64,000 bases of DNA, taken from positions 62,001 to 126,000 of the forward strand of contig CALWBL010000004.1 in NCBI GenBank assembly GCA_944376065.1, written 5' to 3'. The notes beneath the pieces were generated by a model. That model did no database searches, was not told where the DNA came from, and saw only the letters and a list, made by a program, of their open reading frames with translations. The translations under genes were made by a program, and so were the position numbers. The DNA comes from an uncultured Butyricicoccus sp. GTDB lineage: Bacteria > Bacillota > Clostridia > Oscillospirales > Butyricicoccaceae. The number at the start of each line of letters is the position of its first letter. Position 1 is the first letter of the stretch. Of this stretch, positions 26,181-34,684 are shown piece by piece.

Positions 26181-27320
26181 TTATGATAAACGATTTTTAA
26201 AATCTTCATAACAAAATCTTTTTACCACTTCAAATATACCATCTTTATGTCGTAATACTATCGATGGCAAAGCCATGCCGTTAAATGTATTATTCTTAAC
26301 CATAGTATATAATGCCATATCTTCAAATATTAATCTATCGCCTTCATTCAGCTCATTATCAAATGAATAATCACCAATAATGTCACCAGCAAGACAAGTC
26401 ATACTACTTAAACGATATGTGTATGATTTTTCATTCGGCTGACCACTATACATTAAAGGTGGTCTATAAGGCATCTCCAAAACATCTGGCATATGACATG
26501 CTGCTGAAGCATCTAAAATTGCAATATTTATACCGTTTTTAATCATTTCAATCACGGTAGTAATCAAATAACCAGCGTTAAGCACCACGGCTTCACCAGG
26601 TTCAAGATATACTTCGACATCATATGTTCCACGAATATGTTTTATAATATGAATCAAACGTTCTATATCATAGTCTTTTCGTGTGATATGATGACCTCCA
26701 CCCATATTAAGCCATTTCATATTATGAAGATATTTTCCAAATTTCTCCTCAAATACTTTAACTGTTATTTCAAGGTCATCAGAATTTTGTTCACAAAGAG
26801 TATGAAAATGTAATCCATCAAGCATAGGTAATATACTTTCATCCAGATTTAAAAGCGTGGTTCCAAGTCTTGAGCCTGGTGCACATGGGTCGTATATAGC
26901 ATGATCGCTCTGTGTTGAACATTCAGGGTTTATTCTAAGACCTACACTTTTCCCCTTTTGCTTTGCCTTTTCAGCAAATTTTTTAACTTGTTTAGGTGAA
27001 TTAAACACAATATCATCTGCATATTTTAAAATTTCTTCAAATTCATCTTCACGATATGCAGGTGAAAAAACATGTGTCTCACCACCAAATTCCTCATAGC
27101 CTAAGCGAGCCTCATATAGACCACTTGCAGTTGTTCCAGCCAAATATTTTTTTATTAGAGGGTATACCGCAAACATAGAGAATGCTTTCTGAGCGAGCAA
27201 AATTTTGCATCCAGCCCGCTCAGATACATCTTTTAAAATTTCAAGATTTTGTATTAACTTTTCTTCATCTATTAAATAATAAGGTGTACGCAGTCCACCA
27301 TCATTGAATTTTTGTATCAT
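26181..27320 (-). CDS. nspC: Carboxynorspermidine/carboxyspermidine decarboxylase
   Basis: PLP-dependent alanine-racemase-fold decarboxylase that turns carboxy(nor)spermidine into (nor)spermidine. It is 379 aa. RTPYYLIDEEKLIQNLEIL opens the barrel; KILLAQKAFSMFA carries the PLP Lys (about residue 45). WLNMGGGHHITRKDYD and EPGEAV bind the PLP phosphate, and ASAACHMPDVLEMPYRP (in parts) is the C-terminal domain site. Last gene of the operon, 4 bp after the dehydrogenase partner. Confidence 0.94.
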   Translation of the reverse strand: MIQKFNDGGLRTPYYLIDEEKLIQNLEILKDVSERAGCKILLAQKAFSMFAVYPLIKKYLAGTTASGLYEARLGYEEFGGETHVFSPAYREDEFEEILKYADDIVFNSPKQVKKFAEKAKQKGKSVGLRINPECSTQSDHAIYDPCAPGSRLGTTLLNLDESILPMLDGLHFHTLCEQNSDDLEITVKVFEEKFGKYLHNMKWLNMGGGHHITRKDYDIERLIHIIKHIRGTYDVEVYLEPGEAVVLNAGYLITTVIEMIKNGINIAILDASAACHMPDVLEMPYRPPLMYSGQPNEKSYTYRLSSMTCLAGDIIGDYSFDNELNEGDRLIFEDMALYTMVKNNTFNGMALPSIVLRHKDGIFEVVKRFCYEDFKNRLS

Positions 27321-27324
27321 AATT

Positions 27325-28584
27325 TTAATCTACCAAAACTGGGTTATTATCAATCTGCCATGGCAGTCCCCATTTGTTAAGAGCCTCCATATATGGGTCT
27401 GGGTCAAATTCTTCTACAGTATACACACCGGGCTTATTCCACTTGCCTGTTAACAGCATCATTGCACCAATCATAGCGGGAACGCCAGTAGTATATGAAA
27501 TCGCCTGAGATTCTACTTCTTTATAGCACTCTTGATGGTCACACACATTATATATATAAGCGCTTTTCTCTTTACCGTCTTTCTTACCAGTGAAAATACA
27601 ACCGATATTAGTTTTACCTACTGTTCGAGGACCAAGGCTTGCTGGGTCTGGTAAAAGCGCCTTTAAAAACTGAATTGGAACAATACTGTGACCTTCAAAC
27701 TCGATTGGTTCGGTAGATAGCATACCCACATTTTCTAAACACTTCATATGTGTTAGATAACTCTGACCAAAAGTCATAAAAAATCTAATTCTCTTTATAT
27801 TTGGAATATTCTTTGCAAGAGATTCAATTTCTTCATGATGCAGAAGATACATATCCTTCTGCCCTACTTGGTCAAAGTTGTATTCACGTTTAATACTCAT
27901 TGCAGGGATTTCCACCCAATGACCATTTTCCCAGTAAGAACCTGGAGCAGAAACCTCACGTAGATTGATTTCTGGGTTAAAGTTAGTGGCAAATGGATAG
28001 CCATGATCACCACCATTACAGTCAAGAATATCAATGGTATCGATGGTATCAAACAAATGCTTTTGAGCATATGCACAATAAGCCTGAGTTACACCTGGGT
28101 CAAAACCAGAACCTAATAAAGCTGTTAAACCAGCCTTTTCAAATTTTTCCTTGTATGCCCACTGCCAAGTATAATCAAAATAGGCAGAAAATCCTTCTTC
28201 TTTACAACGTTTATCATATATAGCGCGCCATTTAGGGTCGTTAAGGTCTTCGGGTTCATAATTCGCAGTGTCCATATAATTAACACCACACTCTAAGCAA
28301 GCATCCATAATAGTTAAATCCTGATATGGCAGAGCAATATTCATTACTAGGTCAGGCTGTACTTTTTTAATGAGTGCAACAACTTCTTCAACATGGTCTG
28401 CATCAACCTGTTCAGTTGTAATTTTAGTTTTTGTTTTACCCTCTAACTTTGCTTTTAGGTCATCGCACTTGCTTTTAGTCCTACTAGCAATGCAGATTTC
28501 CTCGAAAATTTCACTATTCTGGCAACATTTATGTATTGCAACAGATGCAACACCGCCACATCCAATAATTAAAACTTTGCTCAT
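27325..28584 (-). CDS. Carboxynorspermidine/carboxyspermidine dehydrogenase (saccharopine dehydrogenase family)
   Basis: NADPH-dependent condensation of aspartate semialdehyde with putrescine (or diaminopropane) gives carboxy(nor)spermidine. It is 419 aa with Rossmann start KVLIIGCGGVASVAIHKC and the Lys1-type segment VMNIALPYQDLTIMDACL, then LLGSGFDPGVTQAYCAY. Pairing with nspC separates it from lysine-pathway saccharopine dehydrogenases. It follows speB by 24 bp in the same operon. Confidence 0.92.
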   Translation of the reverse strand: MSKVLIIGCGGVASVAIHKCCQNSEIFEEICIASRTKSKCDDLKAKLEGKTKTKITTEQVDADHVEEVVALIKKVQPDLVMNIALPYQDLTIMDACLECGVNYMDTANYEPEDLNDPKWRAIYDKRCKEEGFSAYFDYTWQWAYKEKFEKAGLTALLGSGFDPGVTQAYCAYAQKHLFDTIDTIDILDCNGGDHGYPFATNFNPEINLREVSAPGSYWENGHWVEIPAMSIKREYNFDQVGQKDMYLLHHEEIESLAKNIPNIKRIRFFMTFGQSYLTHMKCLENVGMLSTEPIEFEGHSIVPIQFLKALLPDPASLGPRTVGKTNIGCIFTGKKDGKEKSAYIYNVCDHQECYKEVESQAISYTTGVPAMIGAMMLLTGKWNKPGVYTVEEFDPDPYMEALNKWGLPWQIDNNPVLVD

Positions 28585-28608
28585 TGGAATAATCCTCCTA
28601 TAAGTTAT

Positions 28609-29463
28609 TTATTTATTCAGTGCGAGAAGCATTTCACGCACAATCTTACAAGCAACCGCAGTTGATGCTCCACTAGAATCGTAATGCGGACTTAATTCAT
28701 TTACATCACAACCAACGATATTTAATTTGCTGCAAACTAAAGTTACAGCTTTTCTAAGTTCATCGAAACTAATCCCACCCGGTTCGGGTGTACCTGTGCC
28801 ACAGAAAACAGATGGATCAAGTATATCAAGGTCGAGAGTGAAATATATAGGTTTTCCAGATAGCATATTTACAACATCATCTAAACCATCTAAGTTAAAG
28901 CGATTAGTTGTAACATGCTCTTTGCTCCATTGCCATTCAGCACGCTCACCAGAGCGAATACCAAACTGATAAATTCTATTATCACCAATTATATCCCAGC
29001 AACGACGAATAACACAAGCATGTGAAAGCGGCTCACCAAGATAGTCATCACGCAAATCAGCATGAGCATCAAAATGAATAATATGAACATCTGGATACTT
29101 CTTAGCTACAGCTCTAAAAGAACCAAGTGTTACAAGATGTTCTCCGCCTAAAAGAAATGGCAGTTTATTATCATTAAGAATTTGCTTTGTATGGTTCTCA
29201 ATCTGCTCTAAAGCATATTCTGGGCTGCCAAAACGCAGCTCTAAATCACCTATATCTAAAATATTACAATCCTCTAAATCTTTATTCTGATAAGGCGAAT
29301 AACTTTCAAGACCAAAAGATTCAGAGCGGATAGCATGTGGACCAAAACGAGTTCCAGGTCTAAATGAAGTTGTAGAATCATATGGGGCACCAAATAACAC
29401 TATATCAGCTTCATCATATAATGTATTGCACATTAAAAATGTCTCAACATTCGGACTCAACAT
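28609..29463 (-). CDS. speB: Agmatinase
   Basis: Mn-dependent ureohydrolase that converts agmatine to putrescine and urea. It is 284 aa with the metal-binding motifs GGEHLVTLG (His), HFDAHADLRDDY (Asp-His-Asp) and FTLDLDILDP (Asp, Asp). PYDSTTSFRPGTRFGP is the usual N-terminal segment. The start overlaps the speE stop by 20 bp and follows a GGAGAT site. Arginine decarboxylase upstream supplies its substrate. Confidence 0.94.
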   Translation of the reverse strand: MLSPNVETFLMCNTLYDEADIVLFGAPYDSTTSFRPGTRFGPHAIRSESFGLESYSPYQNKDLEDCNILDIGDLELRFGSPEYALEQIENHTKQILNDNKLPFLLGGEHLVTLGSFRAVAKKYPDVHIIHFDAHADLRDDYLGEPLSHACVIRRCWDIIGDNRIYQFGIRSGERAEWQWSKEHVTTNRFNLDGLDDVVNMLSGKPIYFTLDLDILDPSVFCGTGTPEPGGISFDELRKAVTLVCSKLNIVGCDVNELSPHYDSSGASTAVACKIVREMLLALNK

Positions 29464-30304
29464 CTTTTAACATCTCCTCTACATACGCTGGCAGATAAAA
29501 AGCTCCTTTATGCAGCGTTGTTGTGTAATATTTACAAGGAATACCATTCATATTCCAAGCTGTTTCACTTAAATCCTTTAAAGGATGATATTTTTTTGAT
29601 GCAAAACCAAACAACCAATGACCAGATGGATATGTTGGAATATGTGCTTGATATACTCGGCTAATTGGAAATGATTCAACTATACGTTTATGTGCTCTTT
29701 GCATGGCGTTAGCATCTGCATCATAAAATGGACTTTCATGCTGATTTACCATTATACCATCTTCTTTGAGTGCATTATAGCAGTTGCCATAAAACTCTCT
29801 TGTAAATAGCCCTTCACCTGGACCAAATGGATCTGTAGAATCAACAATGATTAAATCATATTCATTTTCACAAGAACGAACAAATTTAAGTCCGTCCTCA
29901 TAGTGAATTGTAAGTCTTTCATCATGTAATCTACATGCGGTTTTAGGTAAATATTTTTTACACACTTCCACTACAAGTGGATCAATTTCCACCATATCAA
30001 TATGCTCAATATTATTATATTGTGTAAGCTCACGCACTACACCACCATCACCTGCACCAATAACAAGCACCTTTTTAACATTTGGGTGTACTGCCATAGG
30101 TACATGAGTAATCATTTCATGATAAATAAACTCATCTTTTTCAGTGAGCATCATATAACCATCAAGTGATAAAAATCTGCCAAACTCTGGAGAATCAAAG
30201 ACATCTATTCTTTGAAATTCGCTTTTTCCACTATAAAGTTGACGGTCTACTTTAATAGATAATTTTACATTAGGCGTATGTGCCTCAGAAAACCAAAAAT
30301 CCAC
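29444..30304 (-). CDS. speE: Spermidine synthase
   Basis: Aminopropyltransferase using decarboxylated AdoMet and putrescine. It is 286 aa with VLVIGAGDGGVVRELTQY (dcAdoMet site), MVEIDPLVVEVCKKY and the catalytic DSTDPFGPGEGLF region, plus YHEMITHVP near residue 65. It sits 3 bp after speA and upstream of speB. dcAdoMet comes from speD at the head of the operon. Confidence 0.95.
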   Translation of the reverse strand: MDFWFSEAHTPNVKLSIKVDRQLYSGKSEFQRIDVFDSPEFGRFLSLDGYMMLTEKDEFIYHEMITHVPMAVHPNVKKVLVIGAGDGGVVRELTQYNNIEHIDMVEIDPLVVEVCKKYLPKTACRLHDERLTIHYEDGLKFVRSCENEYDLIIVDSTDPFGPGEGLFTREFYGNCYNALKEDGIMVNQHESPFYDADANAMQRAHKRIVESFPISRVYQAHIPTYPSGHWLFGFASKKYHPLKDLSETAWNMNGIPCKYYTTTLHKGAFYLPAYVEEMLKDVESEC

Positions 30305-30306
30305 CC

Positions 30307-31764
30307 TTACACCTCTTTCAATACATTTAATCTTTCAATTTGTGCATCTTCTGGACCAGTCATCGAGCAGCCTTTTTCTTTTGCATATCGAATATAATCT
30401 AATATTGGCTGTGTTATTCTCTCACCAGGAGTTAGAATTGGTATTCCAGGAGGATAACACATAACAAACTCACTACAAACTTTACCTGCTGTTTGCTCTA
30501 TTGGCAATGACTCATGCTTTGCATAAAACGCCTCTTGTGGTGATACTGCAACTTCTGGGTCAATATATTCATGTTCCATAAGTCCGGTTTTATCTGCTTT
30601 AGCAAAACGTCGCTTTACTTCGGCTAAAGCACCTACTAATCTTTCGATTTCACGTTCTCTGTCACCAATAGATAAATATGCTAAGATGTTACCCAAATCA
30701 CCGAACTCAATCTGAATATCATACTCATCTCTTAGTAAATCATATACCTCTATGCCTGCAAGACCGATATCAAGAGTATTAACCGACAATTTAGTTGTAT
30801 CAAAATCATATATGCTATCACCATTTATAAGCTCTTTTGAAAAAGCATAATAACCGCCAATCGCATTTATTTCATCTCTCGCATATTGTGCAAGCTGTGA
30901 AACTCTAGCAAAAGCCTCTTTGCCTCTAAGAGCTAAATTTCTTCTTGATATATCAAGAGAGCTTAAAAGCAGATATGAACCACTTGTAGTTTGGGTTAGA
31001 TTTATAATCTGTCTTACATGACCTTCGCTCATAGATTTATTTGCAAGAAGCAGTGATGACTGTGTAAGGCTACCGCCAGATTTATGCATAGATACTGCTG
31101 CCATATCAGCGCCCGCCTTCATAGCCGATACAGGCAGATTTTCACCAAAGTAAAAATGAGTGCCGTGAGCTTCATCTGCAAGACAGAGCATATTATTATC
31201 ATGTGCTAATTTTACAATTGAGCATAAATCAGAGCAAATTCCATAATATGTTGGATTATTTACAAGAACAGCTTTTGCATCTGGATTTTCCTTTATAGCC
31301 CGCTCAACATCTTTAACACTCATTCCAAGGGGTATTCCTAAACGTTCATCACAAGCGGGATTTACATATACAGGAATAGCTCCACAAAGAACCAATGCTC
31401 CCATAACACTGCGATGTACATTTCGTGGCAAGATAATCTTCTCTCCCCTAGCAACAACTGAAAGCACCATGCTTTGAACTGCTGACGTAGTTCCACCAAC
31501 CATTAAAAATGCATGGGCTGCACTGAAAGCCTCTGCTGCAAGAATTTCAGCATCTCTAATAACTGAGATTGGGTGACAAAGGTTGTCAAGCGGTTTCATA
31601 GAGTTAACGTCCATTTGTACACAGGTTTCACCCAAAAGTGCTGCTAATTCTGGGTTTCCCCTACCTCTTTTGTGTCCAGGAACATCAAATGGAACAACAC
31701 GCATTTTACGAAAACGTTGTAACGCTTCATAAATTGGTGCTTGTTCCTGTGTTAATTTTTTCAT
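30307..31764 (-). CDS. speA: Arginine/lysine decarboxylase, fold type I (SpeA-like)
   Basis: PLP decarboxylase of the Orn/Lys/Arg decarboxylase family (Bacillus SpeA type). About 485 aa. FDVPGHKRGRGN near residue 28, GGTTSAVQSMV, LADEAHGTHFYFG and the PLP Lys in SMHKSGGSLTQSS. PPGIPILTPGERI is the C-terminal signature. The neighbouring agmatinase argues for arginine as substrate, giving agmatine. The ATG at 31764 is better spaced from AAGGTG than that at 31770. It overlaps the speD stop region. Confidence 0.92.
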   Translation of the reverse strand: MKKLTQEQAPIYEALQRFRKMRVVPFDVPGHKRGRGNPELAALLGETCVQMDVNSMKPLDNLCHPISVIRDAEILAAEAFSAAHAFLMVGGTTSAVQSMVLSVVARGEKIILPRNVHRSVMGALVLCGAIPVYVNPACDERLGIPLGMSVKDVERAIKENPDAKAVLVNNPTYYGICSDLCSIVKLAHDNNMLCLADEAHGTHFYFGENLPVSAMKAGADMAAVSMHKSGGSLTQSSLLLANKSMSEGHVRQIINLTQTTSGSYLLLSSLDISRRNLALRGKEAFARVSQLAQYARDEINAIGGYYAFSKELINGDSIYDFDTTKLSVNTLDIGLAGIEVYDLLRDEYDIQIEFGDLGNILAYLSIGDREREIERLVGALAEVKRRFAKADKTGLMEHEYIDPEVAVSPQEAFYAKHESLPIEQTAGKVCSEFVMCYPPGIPILTPGERITQPILDYIRYAKEKGCSMTGPEDAQIERLNVLKEV

Positions 31765-31766
31765 AT

Positions 31767-32537
31767 TCATTCACCTTGGCTGTAAATATTCCTACCGCTG
31801 AAAATTTCAATCATTTCTTTTCTAAGATTATGCATGATATCAAGACGAATTTTTGGCGGCAGTTCATATACATCTGTTTTAAACAGATAATCTTGTAAAT
31901 CTATATCTTTAACCATCATTCTTGTGTGAAATAGGTTAGCACTATAAACATTTATATCAACTGCATCATATTTTCTAAGGGTCTTTGGGTCAATATAGTC
32001 CTGAATTGATGCAATTTTATGGTCTAAAAATAATTTTTGACCATTTACATCTCTTGTAAACCCTCTAACACGATAATCCATAGTGATAATATCGGAGTCA
32101 AAAGAACCTATTAGATAATCAAGCGTAGAAAGAGGTGTGATTTCTCCACAAGTTGCAACATCTATATCAACTCTAAATGTAGCAAGACAAGTTTCAGGAT
32201 GATACTCAGGATAGGTATGAACAGTTACATGACTTTTATCAAGGTGTGCTACTTGAGTTTCCCCTACTGGCACCATTGTTTGTTCAGCGATAAGCAGAGT
32301 AACAGATGCACCTTGAGGGTCAAAATCTTGTTTTGAGATATTAAGCACATTAGCACCGATCATATCTGTAAGATTAGTAAGAATTTTTGTAAGACGCTCT
32401 GAGTTGTATTGTTCATCAATATAGGCTATATAATCAATTTGTTCCCTAGGTGTCTTTGCATAGCAGACATCATATATATTAAAGCTAAGAGCTTTTGTTA
32501 AATTATTAAATCCATATAATTTAAGTTTCTGTTCCAC
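31767..32537 (-). CDS. speD: S-adenosylmethionine decarboxylase proenzyme, class 1A (E. coli type)
   Basis: Pyruvoyl enzyme making decarboxylated AdoMet for spermidine synthesis. Self-cleavage is expected at the Lys-Ser bond in AHLDKSHVTVHTYPE (Ser becomes the pyruvoyl group); TCGEITPL and DYRVRGFTRD are typical of the long E. coli-type enzyme. The frame opens at 32570, but the start consistent with GGAGGG and with the family N-terminus (MEQKLKLYGFNNLTKALSF) is the GTG at 32537 (256 aa). First gene of the polyamine operon. Confidence 0.94.
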   Translation of the reverse strand: MEQKLKLYGFNNLTKALSFNIYDVCYAKTPREQIDYIAYIDEQYNSERLTKILTNLTDMIGANVLNISKQDFDPQGASVTLLIAEQTMVPVGETQVAHLDKSHVTVHTYPEYHPETCLATFRVDIDVATCGEITPLSTLDYLIGSFDSDIITMDYRVRGFTRDVNGQKLFLDHKIASIQDYIDPKTLRKYDAVDINVYSANLFHTRMMVKDIDLQDYLFKTDVYELPPKIRLDIMHNLRKEMIEIFSGRNIYSQGE

Positions 32538-32558
32538 ACAGATCCCTCCACAAAAAAA

Positions 32559-32595
32559 TAAAAAACGCAAGCAACGTGATGTTCATTGCTTGCGT
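32559..32595 (-). terminator. Terminator/attenuator immediately before speD
   Basis: ACGCAAGCAA pairs with TTGCTTGCGT around an 11-nt loop, followed by TTTTTTATTTTTTT on the minus strand. It ends about 20 nt before the speD start, leaving no room for a promoter after it, so speD needs read-through or regulated antitermination. Confidence 0.9.
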
Positions 32596-32611
32596 ATAGC
32601 GTCAAATTTAG

Positions 32612-32652
32612 GAAATGTTTGATATTATATCATCATTTCAGAGAGGGAAATG
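32612..32652 (-). promoter_or_regulatory. Mutually exclusive hairpins and internal -10 upstream of speD
   Basis: On the minus strand CATTTC (32652-32647) can pair with GAAATG (32639-32634), or the same GAAATG can pair with a second CATTTC (32617-32612) in an extended hairpin with TGATA/TATCA. An extended -10 (TGA-TATAAT, 32632-32624) lies in the same place. Two-state pairing followed by a terminator is the layout of an attenuator; the ligand or trigger is unknown. Confidence 0.5.
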
Positions 32653-32671
32653 TTGGAGCAGAGTCTATATA

Positions 32672-32875
32672 GCAAATATTTCACTTTTACTACTCTTATT
32701 GACGTTTCACAAGCCTTATGTGCACACGCTGCACACTGGTTATAAAGTAACCAACTTATAAAATTTGAGTTTTTAATACTCAATCAATAAAGGCAACAAA
32801 AAAGTTGCCATTCGGCAGTTGACCCGGCTGTCCGCATGGCCTTGACTCATTATAGAGTGGTCATAAAATATTTGC
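32672..32875 (-). ncRNA. Large structured RNA (~204 nt), possibly raiA class
   Basis: A perfect 10-bp long-range helix (GCAAATATTT at 32875-32866 with AAATATTTGC at 32681-32672) closes the domain, extended by ACTCT/AGAGT. Inside are hairpins GGCAAC/GTTGCC (32809-32792), GAGT/ACTC (32781-32767), GGTTA/TAACC (32752-32738) and a 7-bp GTGTGCA/TGTGCAC (32736-32720), plus a GC-rich unpaired core with CCGGGTCAACTGCCG. It has its own consensus promoter. Size and a single long closing helix resemble the raiA-motif RNA, but I cannot confirm the class. It could instead be a cis leader of speD. Confidence 0.6.
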
Positions 32876-32919
32876 ATGAAAGATAACAGCACTGCTGCAC
32901 CTCATATCATACTAACAAT

Positions 32920-32948
32920 ATATTATACTCACAAAAACACATTGTCAA
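32920..32948 (-). promoter_or_regulatory. Promoter of the structured RNA / polyamine leader
   Basis: TTGACA (32948-32943), 17-bp spacer, TAATAT (32925-32920); an overlapping TATAAT lies at 15 bp spacing. Transcription would begin about 40 nt before the closing helix of the folded RNA. Confidence 0.75.
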
Positions 32949-33117
32949 GACGTTTTTCCATCTCTGTTGCATTTTTTCGTATATATTACGTTTTTTTCTT
33001 GTTTTTATTACATACTACTATAAGCATAGTATAGCAAAAAACATACAATCTACATTTATTTTTTACATATATTATGATATTATTTATGTAAAATGTTTTT
33101 AAAGGAGCTTTTAAATT

Positions 33118-33744
33118 ATGAAAAGGAAGTTATTTTCTATTATTCTTGCCTGCTTTATGACTACTACCATTTTAACTGGTTGTGGACAAGCAAATCAACA
33201 AACAAATAACAACTCATCTTCTACCAAAAATGATACTTCTTTACTCTCTGGCAAATATACTGCGGAGATTGTTGTTAAAGATTATGGAACTATTAAGTTA
33301 GAGCTTGATGCAGATACAGCACCAATCACTGTTACAAACTTTGTAAATCTTGCAAATGATGGGTTTTATAATGGTCTTACATTCCATAGAATAATAGATG
33401 GATTTATGATTCAAGGTGGTGACCCCTTAGGTAATGGTACTGGCGGTTCTGATACTGAAATTAAGGGTGAATTTGCGTTAAACGGAATTGAAAATGATAT
33501 TTCTCATACCAGAGGAGTAATTTCCATGGCTCGTTCCCAAGATTATGACAGTGCAAGCAGTCAGTTCTTTATTGTGCATGAAGATTCAACATACCTTGAT
33601 GGACAATATGCTGCTTTTGGTCATGTAACTGAAGGTATGGAAGTTGTTGACGAAATCTGTTCTTCAATGACTGAGCAGGGTCTTAGTGATTCTATCCCTG
33701 CTGAAAATCAACCTGTTATTGAATCTATCACTATTATAGAGTAA
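33118..33744 (+). CDS. Cyclophilin-type peptidyl-prolyl isomerase lipoprotein
   Basis: Extracytoplasmic protein-folding enzyme. The signal ends at lipobox LTGCG (Cys near residue 22), followed by an Asn/Gln/Ser-rich linker and a cyclophilin domain from residue ~50 with the NFVNLANDGFYNGLTFHR, FMIQGGDPLGNGTGG, and SQFFIVHEDSTYLDGQYAAFG signatures (quoted in parts). 208 aa. ATG after AAAGGAG; ends at a strong terminator, so it is separate from the nnrD operon. Confidence 0.93.
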   Translation: MKRKLFSIILACFMTTTILTGCGQANQQTNNNSSSTKNDTSLLSGKYTAEIVVKDYGTIKLELDADTAPITVTNFVNLANDGFYNGLTFHRIIDGFMIQGGDPLGNGTGGSDTEIKGEFALNGIENDISHTRGVISMARSQDYDSASSQFFIVHEDSTYLDGQYAAFGHVTEGMEVVDEICSSMTEQGLSDSIPAENQPVIESITIIE

Positions 33745-33750
33745 AATTTT

Positions 33751-33783
33751 AGCTGTACAGTTAATCTTGCTGTACAGCTTTTT
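33751..33783 (+). terminator. Terminator after cyclophilin gene
   Basis: Perfect 10-bp stem AGCTGTACAG / CTGTACAGCT with a 9-nt loop and TTTTT. Confidence 0.92.
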
Positions 33784-33800
33784 ATTTGGAGGTTTCTAAA

Positions 33801-34658
33801 ATGAAATATATAACTGAAGATTTTGTAAAAAGTGTTATAAGACCTAGAGAGCAAGAAACAAATAAAAATCACTATGGACGTGTGCTTGCTATATGTGGTT
33901 CCATTGGCTATACTGGCGCAGCATATTTTTCTGCACAGGCATCTGTTAAAACTGGTAGTGGAGTTGTGACACTGGCTGTACCGGATTTTATATATTCTAT
34001 AATTGCTTCCAAGCTAAATGAACCTGTTATCCAACCTATTAAATGCAACTCTAGCGGGCAATTTTGTCTTGATTCCTTTGATGAGCTTAAAAATCTTGCT
34101 GACCATGCTGATGCAGTACTCATAGGCTGTGGACTTAGTCGCTCAGATGAGATTGATAAATTGGTACATAAGTTGGTTTTATCTCTCTCCTGCCCTATTG
34201 TTTTAGATGCAGATGGCATAAATGCATTTTCTGGGCATATAGATTTATTGAGTAAATCTAACGCTCAAATAATTTTAACGCCACATAATGGAGAGTTTAA
34301 GCGTCTTTCTGGCTTAGAATCATCAGTAGAAAATGCAATGAAATTTTCACAAAGCACGGGTACAATTGTGCTCTTAAAAGGTCATCGAACAAATGTTCTA
34401 TCACCCGCTAAATGTCATTTTAGGAACACAACCGGCAATGCTGGCATGGCTAAAGGTGGTAGTGGTGATGTTTTATCTGGTATAATATTGTCACTTATTG
34501 GGCAAGGTTTATCCCCTTTTGATGCAGCTTGTGCTGGTGCATGGATTCATGGTGCGGCTGGTGATTTATGTGCTAAATGTATTGGACAGTATTCAATGAC
34601 ACCATCAGATATTCTACATGCCTTATCAAAAGTTTTACTCGATGTCGTTGGATGCTAA
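33801..34658 (+). CDS. nnrD: ADP-dependent NAD(P)H-hydrate dehydratase
   Basis: Repairs hydrated NAD(P)H; ribokinase-like fold. 285 aa from the ATG at 33801 after GGAGG (the frame itself opens at a TTG inside the ribosome site). NHYGRVLAICGSIGYTGAA near residue 22, LDADGINAF, LTPHNGEFKRL and GNAGMAKGGSGDVLSGII are the family motifs. The NnrE epimerase domain often fused to it is absent. First of nnrD, gerS-like, alr. Confidence 0.93.
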   Translation: MKYITEDFVKSVIRPREQETNKNHYGRVLAICGSIGYTGAAYFSAQASVKTGSGVVTLAVPDFIYSIIASKLNEPVIQPIKCNSSGQFCLDSFDELKNLADHADAVLIGCGLSRSDEIDKLVHKLVLSLSCPIVLDADGINAFSGHIDLLSKSNAQIILTPHNGEFKRLSGLESSVENAMKFSQSTGTIVLLKGHRTNVLSPAKCHFRNTTGNAGMAKGGSGDVLSGIILSLIGQGLSPFDAACAGAWIHGAAGDLCAKCIGQYSMTPSDILHALSKVLLDVVGC

Positions 34659-34684
34659 TTCTCTCCCATAAAGGAGATGATATT

